NCBI GenBank assembly: GCA_029891345.1
Contig: CM056993.1
Coordinates: 225,379,924-225,443,923, forward strand
Length of the DNA: 64,000 nucleotides
Direction of reading: 5' to 3'
Source of the DNA: Dryococelus australis
Taxonomy: Eukaryota > Arthropoda > Insecta > Phasmatodea > Phasmatidae
Part shown: positions 11,555-21,124 of the stretch, piece by piece
Numbering within the stretch: the first letter of the stretch is position 1
Layout: every line of letters begins with the position of its first letter
The notes under the pieces: generated by a model
What the model saw: only the letters and a program-made list of their open reading frames with translations
Databases searched by the model: none
What the model was told of the DNA's origin: nothing
Position numbers and translations under genes: made by a program

Positions 11555-11740
11555 GTAGTGACACGCAAATACTTTCACCAAAACTCATCAAAGTCGGGAC
11601 GGATTATAAAATCCAGGAAACTTAGTGATTTAAATCCCCTAAACTTTGTGTCGATCTCCCCGAAACTGAGATTTTCCGAAGGCCCTCAGTTGATGTACAG
11701 TGAGTGTAGTAATCCGAACCAGGTCGATTACATAACATAG
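11555..11740 (+). pseudogene. 3' remainder of the viral frame split by the retroelement
   Basis: Immediately after the 3' LTR, the phase that was open at 1491-1591 resumes for about 20 codons and stops near 11614. The overlapping frame from 11522 stays open to 11740, so a frameshift near 11610 may hide the rest of the gene. No family is recognisable. Confidence 0.4.
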
Positions 11741-11805
11741 GAACAGTATTGCAACTTGATGAACATCGACGGTTCCGAATCCGCAAACAAAAACAAAATA
11801 CTCGA

Positions 11806-11808
<3 letters not shown>

Positions 11809-11879
<71 letters not shown>
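11809..11879. repeat. (TA)n microsatellite
   Basis: About 35 TA units. Tyr-Ile repeat frames on both strands here are translation artefacts. Confidence 0.95.
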
Positions 11880-11883
<4 letters not shown>

Positions 11884-11924
11884 TGCGGGCGCGATCGTAA
11901 ATGGATTTTGAAAGTTGACACTGC

Positions 11925-12436
11925 GTGTCCTACAACAGTGTTGCAATTATGATGAAATTGGATATGGGCAACATTTGTGTTGACAAATTAAACAAAATCA
12001 GATTGCCTTACGTGGACGATGCCCAGATTGTTTGTAATTACAGATTACCAGAAATTGTCAAATATGAGTATGGGCTTTCTAAAAGTCTAATAAACTGTCT
12101 ACAACCCGACTGTTCGCAAAACGTAAACGGTTATATCGTGCATTCGTTTAAGATCAATATAATTTTTTGCAGAAATGGAGAAGTCGAACACTATAAGAAT
12201 GTGATCAAAAATTTAAATATTTGTATTGCGTTTGTGATAGATGTCGTCTGACTTATCCCTACATTAATAAAGTTTTCAACGTAGACACTGGCAGTTGTGA
12301 AAATCCCACCCTCGATGTCTTTCCTATTCCCTGTCATTTTCCCGAATACCCATCACTGCAGTTAAGGTTTAAAATTGTGCCGGATACGAACGAATTGATT
12401 TTATCCACACAACACGATGGGAGTAAACAACTATAA
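11925..12436 (+). pseudogene. viral gene of unknown function, one frameshift
   Basis: Two overlapping frames (11925-12251 and 12221-12436) read as a single gene with a frameshift near 12220-12235. Together they span about 165 codons. The junction region has a cysteine cluster, including C-x2-C, that could bind metal. No family is recognised. The (TA)n tract just upstream may have invaded the 5' end or promoter. Confidence 0.5.
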
Positions 12437-12623
12437 TCAGCCATTGTAAATCAAAAAATCTTTCTTAAAAACGGCAAAATAGTGCATCGAAGTGTAAGAA
12501 TGTTGATTCATGAAAAGAAAATAATTTGCTTTCGGTAAAGTTCCTTTCAAATAAAGTATAATTACCATTAAACCTACGCTAAAATCAGAATATAGGAAAT
12601 AAACTGTAGAATCAAAGTCGTAT

Positions 12624-12962
12624 ATGGCGTTACATTTCGCAGGTGTTTTCTTGATGGATTTTACGGAAATCATTAATGCCAAGAAGAAATTTTCTTCGAT
12701 TTTATACAAAGGATTTATAAAATACAAAAAATTTAATACCAAAAAACATACACGAAAATATAAAGATGTTGCAAATTTAGCCAAGAAGGTGGAAGATGGC
12801 TATTTAATTGTCTTTATTGTTGCGAGAAATACGCTACAAGTTTTTAAATCGTACCTTCAATTTTCAAAGTCTTATAAATTTGTTCCCAGTTGGCTCGAGA
12901 CGATGAGACAGTACCCGGACAAAAAATGTATTTACAACTATACACTTTTACGAAATTACTAA
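12624..12962 (+). CDS. small basic viral-type protein, frame intact
   Basis: An open frame of 112 codons; the ATG at 12654 would give 102. The protein is strongly basic with many lysines at residues 18-50 and a C-terminal RNY. It resembles a nucleic-acid-binding or virion protein only in composition. It is convergent with the minus-strand gene ending at 13015. Being short, it may be open by chance of decay rather than selection. Confidence 0.45.
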   Translation: MALHFAGVFLMDFTEIINAKKKFSSILYKGFIKYKKFNTKKHTRKYKDVANLAKKVEDGYLIVFIVARNTLQVFKSYLQFSKSYKFVPSWLETMRQYPDKKCIYNYTLLRNY

Positions 12963-13014
12963 CCTTCACACGTTTTTTTCCCAGAAGGGTAAATTATGTA
13001 AGGTATGCATTGGC

Positions 13015-14264
13015 TTAATAAGGGTCGATCGCGATTCTTAGATTGTCCCATACTTCACTGATAATTTTCTTTTCGGCAGCCAAGTTAAGCAAATGCATTC
13101 CAACGAGAGAAAGGACCGCTTTTGCTTAATTTTTGTCGTATGTTCGTTCCATGAATTCTTTGCAAAAGTGAATACTATAAATTAATTCTTTGGGGTTAAT
13201 GGTTTTACTATTTTTTTTGTCCCATTCCTTTGCCAAATTGATGATGAATTCATTTGACAATGGGGCCGTTTGGTTCGATGATGGCGATGAATCGTTTTCT
13301 TCCCTCGTAGCAAATTACAACTCTTTGGGTAATGTAGCGACTTGTGGGACAAAGGTTAAATTCCCCTCGGGAAGAACGTTTATTTGAATTTGTGTCGTCG
13401 GGTCGAATTCGACAGGTGCGTTTACCTCATTTATCGGAGTTGGATTGTCTCTGTTACTGCTTCCCCCAAACATCACATCTTCATTCGAAGGGATTGTATG
13501 ATGCGATTGTAAGGTATTGAACATTAAATCATCGAGAGATATTTGTTGGATGCTACACACAGATGAGATTTTAGGAGACTGGAAGGTAAAGAAATTTGAT
13601 AGGTTGTAATCGGGCGAAATGTTTTGAATCGAAAATGGCAGAGTTGGGGATGTAATTAATTCTTGTTGTCGTTGTAATTGGGAATTATTTGTCACCACTC
13701 TTGTTAAAGTCGATTGAATTATTTGAGGTTTTACTTGCATCGTGTCAAGATCGATCGAGGAGACATCTTGCAAATGCGGAATATGCGTCGAATTGAAACT
13801 GGACTGTTCTACCAGCTGCGATTTAAAATGTGGTGAATTCGCACTGATCGAATCCGCGAATTTTATTCGTTTGGTCGGCTGGTGTACTTTTTCATTTGGA
13901 AAATCAAATGTGAAATTTTCATTGTCCGTTGATAAAAGATGATTTATGGTATCAAAGTTACTCGATTCGTTATTGTGCCCGTGGGATCATTTATGCCCGA
14001 ATTTTCAACTGATACCCGTTTCTTGCACATGCCTGTAATTTTCAAAATGGTAATTGTCAATCACCGGAACTTTCACTTTAAATATATATCGAACATCGTG
14101 GCTATCGGCTAGGTAAAAATTAAACATCAAGGCATTTTGCAAACCGTCAAAACCATATCAAATGATTTAATGACGTTCCAAATTGCTGCCTGGGGATCGA
14201 AACTGAAAACATGGATTTGGTTTTTGGAAAGTAAAATTTTTTCCCCCACGATTTCATCAGTCAT
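13015..14264 (-). pseudogene. viral paralog B of a tandem gene pair, unknown function
   Basis: Starts at an ATG at 14262-14264. The N-terminus (MTDEIVGEKILL, then VFSFD, then an [DN]VRY[IL]FK block) matches that of the next gene upstream on the same strand, showing ancient duplication. A frameshift lies near 14140; stops occur near 14000. The long frame 13315-13773 ends with a TAA, but the same phase continues in coding-like sequence through further stops to a TAA at 13015-13017, giving about 415 codons. The second half is rich in Ser, Thr, Gln, Asn and Pro, likely disordered. No family is recognised. Confidence 0.6.
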
Positions 14265-14268
14265 TTTA

Positions 14269-15405
14269 TCAAACAATCTTATTACATAGGTGTTAGTAAC
14301 TTATGTTGTATTTATGTTTAATCTCGTCAAGTTAAAAATCCAGTCTTGGAAGTTGTTCTTTTAGCACGATGTATTAAGCACCGCCAGTAATTTTAAAAGT
14401 TTCCGAATTTAGTGCATGTTCGATGAAAGCTCATAGTTCACAACCACCATTATACAATATAATTACTGCTTGTTCGGAGATATTTGGTGTTTCAACCAGA
14501 AGCATCCACTCATCGACTCTTGTCGAAATTTTGTCATGTGGGCGGCATGGTTTTCTATACCACTCTTGTACGTTTTCTAAAATATTTTGTTCGTTGCGTA
14601 TTAAATTATCGGGTATTAAATTCGGGGTAAGTTCGTTTTGCTCTAGTAATTGTTGTTGTTGCTCGTCAAATATGTAATTGATAGTTTGTTGTTCTTGCTG
14701 TGGTAATTATAGTTGTTTGTTAGGTATGCAATTATTAAGTATGAAATTTGATGTACATTGGTTTTGCTCTAGTAATTGCTGTTATTGTGCGAGATTTTCG
14801 AATGCTAAGTTGTTTGAAACATCTGATCGAAACATCGTGTCCACGTCGAAAATGGGAGGTGTGTCGATGATTGCAAATAGTTCATTTAAGTACATGGGCG
14901 ATGTCTGAACCTGGTTCATTATTGGGATTATTTTGTTTTACGGTGCCAATAGCTCATTTAAAAACGCAGACGATATCTGAACTTGGTTCATTATTGGGGT
15001 TTATTTATTTTGTGGTGGAGTCTTTTGACGTTTGACTTCACGCAAATTGTTGGCATTGTTGTGAAAGTCGAATGCAAAATTTTCATTGCCCATGAATTGA
15101 AGATGCTGTTCGTATTGGTCGATATCGTGCGTTCGCTTCACCAATTTCGTTCGACAAGCACCAGCCAACGTGTAGTCGTAATAGTTGACTGATTGATCCA
15201 ACACTGGTGAAATATTCTTAAACAAATATCGCACATTATCAGTATCAGCCTTATTTAAATTTAAGAAGAAATTATTCGTTATAACCGTTAGGCTAAAATT
15301 GAATGTTTTAAGGGTGTTGCGAATCGCTAAATCAACATCAAAGGTGTAAACACGGATGTGGTCGTTATAAATAAGGACACTTTCACCGACGATTTCGCCA
15401 GACAT
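14269..15405 (-). pseudogene. viral paralog A of a tandem gene pair, with internal repeats
   Basis: Starts MSGEIVGESVLI at 15405. The same phase runs 379 codons to a TGA at 14269-14271 without any indel. In-frame stops lie at 15001-15003, 14938-14940, 14782-14784, 14707-14709, 14431-14433 and further ones past 14380. The paralog starts five bases after the terminal TGA. After an N-terminal domain shared with paralog B, the tail carries two internal duplications: an IPIMNQVQ unit (about 14965-15000 and 14905-14940) and a QQLLEQN unit (about 14596-14667 and 14716-14787). Function is unknown; the Gln-rich tail suggests disorder or a regulatory or structural role. Confidence 0.65.
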
Positions 15406-15825
15406 GATTTTTGCCCTTATATTAGGTATTATGGTAGCTTATAATGTTGAGCATTTGTTTTCCCAACAGGAAGTATTTGAACGTGTTGAGTGTAACGAAC
15501 ATGACAAGGAAAATGTATCCGATGACAGAGCTCAGAACTCAAACTCATGGGTTAGATACCTATACAAAATATATTTATAAAAAAACAACTTATGAAAAAA
15601 AAAATGTAATACATTTTTTGATGAAACTTGAATGTTTGCATATACATTAGATATATCGAAACTTTTTTTATTCATCAATTCGAGAAAAACAAAGACTTTT
15701 TTTAAAATCAATCGGATTTTTCCTTGGAGGTGTTAAAAGATGCAGTCTTGAACATTGAGTCACTCAGTGGTAGAAGTTCGTGTCAGTTCGCTGACGAAGT
15801 ACAATTTGTTCATTTCCAATTTGGC
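15406..15825. other. intergenic or decayed 3' extension
   Basis: Apart from the possible minus-strand continuation of the gene above (coding-like, stops at 15826, about 15770 and 15740, to about 15590), this is AT-rich with A/T runs and no other supported gene. Confidence 0.35.
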
Positions 15826-16395
15826 CTATATTATATGACAAAGTTCGTAGTAGATATTTTTTCTGTTGTTGCATTTTTCCAAAGCTGCTTTCATAAATTC
15901 ATCGAATGGAGATTGCAAAGGTGGAACCAATTTAATGTGTTTGATTAACGAGTGGGTGTTGTGTACAGGCTGTGCTTCGATGGATCCGTTCAGCCCCATT
16001 TGAACGAGAGTGTATGCGGTTAGGAGATTGTGTAATTCGAGGATTCGACCGAACCGCGTTATATTTTCTGGCACATCTTCATATTTCGAATCGAGAACGG
16101 ATTTTATAATTTCCACATACTGATGATTGACAGCTCCATCATTCAACATTTCCGATACTAGTCGGCCGAGCTCGGTGAAATGTGTAGCCACTCGTTTCAT
16201 AGCCACCGAGGTATTTAGCGCACAAGAACAATCACCGACCTCCTTTTTCGTTTGTGTGGTGGTCGTATGGATTCCCGTCAAAATTTCCACGAATCGAGAC
16301 ATGTAATTTTTAAGTTGTTTCGCCAATTCTTCGTGACCATCATCTGGCTCTATTCGCATGCCAATGCGAGGAATGAACATTTCAGTCAGTAGCAT
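15826..16395 (-). CDS. viral gene of unknown function, 189-codon open frame
   Basis: Starts MLLTEMFIPRIGMRI at 16395 and is open to 15826. The sequence is mostly helical with three cysteines and no membrane segment. The same phase remains coding-like below 15826 (after a TAG) to about 15590 with further stops, so the original gene may have been longer. The start lies only about 8 bases from the 18-bp inverted repeat at 16403, where a hAT remnant begins, so the true N-terminus may have been cut off. No family is recognised. Confidence 0.5.
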   Translation of the reverse strand: MLLTEMFIPRIGMRIEPDDGHEELAKQLKNYMSRFVEILTGIHTTTTQTKKEVGDCSCALNTSVAMKRVATHFTELGRLVSEMLNDGAVNHQYVEIIKSVLDSKYEDVPENITRFGRILELHNLLTAYTLVQMGLNGSIEAQPVHNTHSLIKHIKLVPPLQSPFDEFMKAALEKCNNRKNIYYELCHII

Positions 16396-16402
16396 CTCGT
16401 TA

Positions 16403-16439
16403 GGACAAGCAAGGCAAGCACTGCTTGCCTTGCTTGTCC
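16403..16439. repeat. perfect 18-bp inverted repeat, 1-nt loop
   Basis: GGACAAGCAAGGCAAGCA at 16403-16420 is followed by C and then its exact reverse complement at 16422-16439. It marks the switch from viral frame to hAT-like sequence. It could be a terminal structure of the transposon or a palindrome created on insertion or excision. Confidence 0.9.
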
Positions 16440-17731
16440 AAACAGTTTCCTGACAATGTCATATTCTAAATAAATATTAATTTATAACTTATATTTACTT
16501 TAAGTTAACTTATCACTCATGCGATACACATTCTACTTAGGAAACAATTCTGTGCATTATAGGAAAACAACTTGTTGGCTAGCAAAATCAAGATGTTTGG
16601 AAGCGCTGTAAGTAATGCTTTCAGCAGGTAGGGCATCGATATGGTTTCCCGGCCGACGGAGGGATGGCAGGGTAGGAAGACTGCCCGGGGAGGTGCGGGG
16701 GCTTATGGCTACATCAACCTGTGTTAGAAGCTATGATGGTAGTGCTTTCTTCACCGAACTGAAGCGGGCATAGCCGAAGCTGGCCTAGATGCAGGCAGTT
16801 GGTGTGGTGTAGTTTACAGTAACTAGATCGATGAGTGGGCAAGTTCGTGTGCACAACACGAATCATATTGTTTTTATTTAATTTAGTTTTGGTGCTGAGA
16901 ATGTTATACATATTCGTGCGTGAAGTCTACCCTACGTAAAATTATAAAATTACCATATGAGACTGAGAACCGAGTAGATAGAATGAGTACAACAGAAACG
17001 TGTGGATGCAAATGTGGTGTGTGTGGATTACGAGTGAAGCATTTTCCCAGCAGTGCTTTAACTTTTCAGGAAAGACGTAATATCATAAAATAGGGTAGGC
17101 CGACACCTTAACTTATGATCACGACAACACGCATAAAGATAATTTTGTATGTCATTTCCAAAAAAAAAAAAAATGTTTATCAGAAACACTCGTGGTTAGC
17201 TGGATGTAACAGCCTAAACAAACTATTTTGCTGGCCATGTTTATTGTTTTCAAAGGATGTTAACACGTGGACTGCAACTGGGTATTGTGACCTTAACAAT
17301 CTGTGCAATGCTGTTCAAAAACACAAGCGTTCTGAAGTTCACATAAATTTCTTTTTGTCTCTTAAAGAATTTGGTAAAAATAAAGTGACTGCTTTCCATT
17401 TTTACACAAACGAATAATCATGTTTACTGTCTACACTTCTGTACAAACATAATTGCTCCGTATGTAAATACCTCATTGTCGATGGTTATGAAAATAATAT
17501 TGATTTTGAGTGGACAAGTTCTGTGTTCGATGAAGGTATTGTAATATTTTCACTAAAGCAAATTTTATGTTAAAAAAATGTTAATATTTTTACAAGCGGT
17601 GTATTTTCTATTTAGGTAAGAAAAATGTATAAGTGGCACCATTTTGCACCATGAAATCCAAAATTCCCAGGGGAGGGCTCCCTGACCCCCTCCCCATTTA
17701 TTAGGAAAATCAACACCACTACTGTCCCCTG
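16440..17731 (+). mobile_element. hAT-type DNA transposon remnant
   Basis: Contains a TTF-type zinc-finger transposase fragment (see next feature) and ends at 17731 with cactactgtcccctg, whose reverse complement starts CAGGGG, the usual terminus of hAT elements. The preceding caggggagggctccctgaccccctcc is also typical of subterminal hAT sequence. No matching left terminus starting CAGGGG was found, so the left end is either deleted or replaced by the palindrome at 16403. An 8-bp target duplication could not be confirmed. Confidence 0.6.
16985..17417 (+). pseudogene. hAT transposase TTF-type zinc-finger fragment
   Basis: The frame from about 17115 contains SWLAGCNSLNKLFCWPCLLF and then an HKRSEVH block, the cysteine/histidine pattern of the TTF zinc finger found in ZMYM1-like hAT transposases. 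Upstream, 16985-17090 encodes a short Cys-rich stretch in a different frame, followed by stops, so the N-terminus is frameshifted. The catalytic hAT dimerisation domain is absent; sequence after 17417 has many stops. A run of A (17161-17173) may be one frameshift site. Confidence 0.65.
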
Positions 17732-18329
17732 CACAGAGTCGCTTTACATTTACATTAGGTCTTTGTAAATGAATAGGTGGATGTTGTTGTGGAGGGGGAA
17801 GAAAATAGTTTACTGAATGAGAAGAAAATTGCCGGTTCCTTACGAGAATGTCAGAGTCGGTGCAATGTGGTCTGAGTGTTTGAAGTTACAATGGTAGAAA
17901 CAAGGTTCTTTGCTATTGCTGTTGGTGGTGCTGCATGACGATAAAAAAGAATCTTATAAGTACTGTGGAAAACCCAGATTAGAAAAATAAATATGAATGA
18001 AAATGTTCGCTCCGTCGTAGAAGTTGGTCTGTTTCAGTTTACACGTGCTCCAAAAGTCCCATTTGGCAAACATAAAAACATGGAGAAATTATCTCAAATG
18101 CTGAACCGTGCGGAATTTTTGTCATATTCACTAGAAAAAACACAAATCACTTCGCAGATGTGTCAAACTTTTAAATGATTTAGAGAATACGCTCTTTGGT
18201 TAAGTTGAAGAATTTTCAAAAATTTTAACAGAGCGGGAATCTACGCTGGCTGTAAATCAATAAACTATTTACAAATTGTGGGTGTACTTGGTGCAAAAAT
18301 TGGCAATTTTCAGATGCGCTCTGCTATCG
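17732..18329. other. interval without a confident gene
   Basis: Between the hAT end and the ATPase gene there is a 61-codon frame at 17993-18178 on the plus strand with no recognised motif. It may be the decayed N-terminus of the ATPase gene, since coding-like sequence continues after it in other frames, but this is not proven. Confidence 0.3.
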
Positions 18330-19441
18330 AAAAATAATCTCTAACATTTTACGGTCCAGTTTGAAAATTTATTTCTGGGTTACTTTCGGAATCCCAAGAA
18401 TGCGAGCGATTTATTTGGAAGAGAATCAAAATCGGAAATTACATCCGAGCTGGACCCATGGCGAATAGAACCCCAATTTTCTTCCAAGGATGTATGTGGC
18501 CGCGACCAGTTGAAAGCAGAACTCAAAATTTTAATCTATATGCAAGTTTTTAACCACGATTCAAATTTATAATGTTTTTCGTTCCTCCAGGTACGGGTAA
18601 GAGTATGCTGGCCCACGCAATCGCGTCCGAATGGAAAGCCAAACTATACCAACTCAACATCGGGCAGTTATCCTCGCCCACCATCGGTGATACCAGACAC
18701 AAATTAGCCAATTTGTTCAAGATGACCTTTCAGAACCAGAACCAGCAATTCGTGATATTTCTGGACGAAATCAACGAGCTGTTTCGGAAAACTTGGCAAT
18801 TCCACCCCATTTACGAAGTTTGGAAATTACCCTACAAACCGGTCTCGGAGGAGGTTTTCAAATTAAAAATAGTGTTTTAATTGTAGTTGCAAACCAATTA
18901 CAAAAAAGCAATAAGACCTACAATCCTCCACCGAACCCATGCCTTTTACTTTATCAACTTGCCCTGGGAGGAAGCATGACGTGGCACATTAATTGGTCTC
19001 TTGCAGTTGTTTAAGAATCACCATCTTAAGGACTGGGATGAAGAATACCAACGTCGGGTGATTGATAATATTTCTCTATCACAATACCTCACTTTTCGAA
19101 ACATCATGGCCATACATGATATGGCGAGATTGGAAGACTTTATAGATGAGCCATTCTCGTTCGCAATAGTCAATCAATCTCTACTCGTACAGGTACCAAA
19201 GGAAAATTACGCGAGTCAACACATTTTGTGTGAAGCGGCGCTAAAAGTACTTGAAAATGCAACCGAAACGACAGTGTTGACTCTGCGTCTCGAAACTATC
19301 TACGAACTGTGCTGGAACAGCTTCCTGACAAACGATCGAATTTTCTTGTGGCCAAACTTGGATCATTTCAACAAATCAATCGCTAGTACAGGAACAATGA
19401 ATGAAGAAGAATACAACAAATTTCAAAATGACAAGAAGTAA
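18330..19441 (+). pseudogene. AAA+ ATPase, broken
   Basis: AAA+ ATPases use ATP to remodel proteins or nucleoprotein complexes. Blocks appear in the right order in several frames: a DVCGRDQLKAEL lead-in near 18489-18524 (as in classic AAA proteins); Walker A VPPGTGKS at 18581-18604; Walker B VIFLDEIN at 18752-18775; a sensor-1-like SVLIVVANQ at 18871-18897; and a C-terminal helical domain 19001-19441. A frameshift lies near 18567 with a TAA, another near 18780, another near 18910-19000. The family resembles the meiotic AAA clade (katanin, spastin, Vps4) by the lead-in and Walker motifs. Location between viral genes suggests a virus-encoded copy; capture from a host is the alternative. Confidence 0.75.
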
Positions 19442-19476
19442 AAAAAAACAATTTTATTGATTATCGATTGTGTAAA

Positions 19477-20110
19477 TTAAACGTTTCTCAATAACATTTT
19501 CATCAAAATCAACCACCAACAATAACTTGTAATTCGACAGGTTTGCGTGCATTTGCAGTAGATATATTTCAGTGATTTTCTGTCCGCACGTGATCGAATA
19601 TAAATTTTTTCCTCGTTGAATATATAACGATAAATGTTTTGCTGCAACGAGTACTTGTTTAGTTGTGATGCTAATATGTTACATAGAGGTCCCTGTCCAC
19701 AATCGCAGCGAGATTCTTCGGAATTCTTTGGCGAATATTTCCAATCGACCATCACCAAATCATCCTGCTTGGACTTGAAAAGGATGTCGATGATTCCACA
19801 AAGAGCGAAATCAACATCTTGTACTCTGAGTTCCGATGCATCAGGTCTCCAGCCATTGGCTTGTTTAACATCGCGGTCGAAATATAAAAATTGTGTAAAC
19901 GTATCGTCTATCGCATCGGATAGTTTTTGTTCGTTCGATTTGTAGTAATTTTCGATATTTGTATGTAGTTGAACTCCCAAATCATTCTTTCTCGATGGCG
20001 GCTACCGGATCGTCATAGGTTCGGAAATAAGCATATGGCCCGATGGAAAACTTGGGTGGATTCACGATGTAAAATGCCAATTTATTTTACTGAAATTTCG
20101 AAAGGTGTTT
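19477..20110 (-). pseudogene. PD-(D/E)XK nuclease of RecB/Cas4 type, frameshifted
   Basis: The 167-codon frame ending at 19477 has the nuclease signature in order: an N-terminal HTNIENYY segment (expected G-x-x-[FL]-H...E), GIIDIL with Asp at about 19788, then MVDWKYS with the catalytic D-x-K at 19738-19746, and QLNKYSLQQNIYRY as the Q-x3-Y motif. Two cysteine pairs occur near 19690-19715 between DWK and Q. The phase upstream of 19980 is lost, but a neighbouring phase remains coding-like to at least 20110 (PYAYFRTYDDPVAAIEKE), so a frameshift lies near 19981. It converges tail-to-tail with the ATPase gene, 35 bases apart. Likely role: DNA end processing; this is inferred. Confidence 0.65.
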
Positions 20111-20527
20111 TAAACACAGGTCGAAGCAGTGATAAAGGTTTTGCGTGGATCATTGTGCATGGAATACTTCTGAGTTTTGTATTCTAGAGATACAAAATCG
20201 TACACATCTCCCAGTTCTGTATGCCCCAACGTTGTTATTCTCTTACGAAAGGAAAACAATTAATGCGAAACAAATAGGCGCTCTCGTCTCTTTATATACT
20301 TGCTTTTTTTTTTTCTTTTGTAATTAAAAAATATTCCAGCACAACAAGGTGTAAAGAATATCCTTTCCCTCGTATACAAAAGAATGTTGAAAAATATTAA
20401 AATGTTTAAAAGTTTCCACAATCTCCATTCGCAACGAAGACCAAACATTGTTCCAGCGTAGTGCCAAAAAAATTGGTCTTTGAACACTTTCGTACATTTC
20501 GAGCTGTTTGTAAAACGAGAGTAACTT
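20111..20527. other. interval with weak minus-strand frames
   Basis: Two overlapping minus-strand frames around 20320-20510 look partly coding in aromatic content but neither is convincing. A T/C run lies at 20303-20320. No family is recognised. Confidence 0.3.
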
Positions 20528-20797
20528 TCATTTTAAATTAAAAGTGTACATCTCATTGACTTTTTTCAAGACTGTACTGTATTTATCGGAGTTCCGGTCG
20601 ACATTTTTCAAATAGAGTAACAATTCCCTTTTGTCATTGTCGAGAAAATGGTCCAATCGGGTCTCATCGTAACTCTGCTTCTTTCGAATAAAATAGTCTA
20701 GAGCCTTTCTACGCGCAACATCTTGATACTCGTAATAAATACGGTCTATAGAATACGGATTATGATTGCTAAACTTGAGTAGATCAGATATACCCAT
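20528..20797 (-). CDS. small viral-type protein, 89 codons intact
   Basis: ATG at 20795-20797 (MGISDLLKFSNHNPYS); a start 15 bases upstream is possible but would overlap the divergent gene's leader. The product is highly charged and tyrosine-rich, probably helical, with no membrane segment. It faces the plus-strand frame at 20822, leaving only about 24 bp for two promoters. No family is recognised. Confidence 0.5.
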   Translation of the reverse strand: MGISDLLKFSNHNPYSIDRIYYEYQDVARRKALDYFIRKKQSYDETRLDHFLDNDKRELLLYLKNVDRNSDKYSTVLKKVNEMYTFNLK

Positions 20798-20821
20798 TAT
20801 TAATAAGAACAAATTTTAAAA

Positions 20822-21087
20822 ATGGGCCAAATCTTTTCGCTAAATTTCGAAGAAGAGTACTTGAATAGGATAAAGTCGAAATGCGCTGAATTTCAACTTG
20901 TGTGGATGACAATTCGCTACTTTATGAATTGTGCATTGCAACAGACAACTTTATTCGAAGGAAGCAGATATTCGACACATCTCATTCATACGTCAATTAC
21001 GTTAACATTGTGGATTGCTGGACAAAATTAAAATCGAAATTGATGAGTGTTTACCTTCAGAGATTCGATGAGATTAGTAACGATTAG
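20822..21087 (+). pseudogene. small viral-type protein, possible myristoylation signal
   Basis: Starts MGQIFS, which fits the N-myristoylation consensus M-G-x3-[ST]. The first frame is coding-like to about 20900; coding character then shifts to the 20902-21087 frame, implying one indel near 20900. Rebuilt length would be about 88 residues. No family is recognised. It is divergent from the gene starting at 20797. Confidence 0.45.
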
Positions 21088-21124
21088 GGACGAAGGCACG
21101 GACAAAAACACGGGACTATGCTAA

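Noticed and set aside
11622-11952. Open frames of Tyr-Ile repeats on both strands
   Set aside because: They are translations of the (TA)n tract, which is open in most phases; the same applies around 25470-25552.
13190-13387. Plus-strand open frame MGLMVLLFFLSHSFAK
   Set aside because: It is antisense to the coding phase of paralog B, which explains its openness.
17732-18178. Viral gene between the hAT end and the ATPase
   Set aside because: The 61-codon frame has no motif; kept only as a possible N-terminus of the ATPase gene.
19634-19945. 103-codon plus-strand frame
   Set aside because: It is antisense to the nuclease gene, whose motifs are clear on the minus strand.
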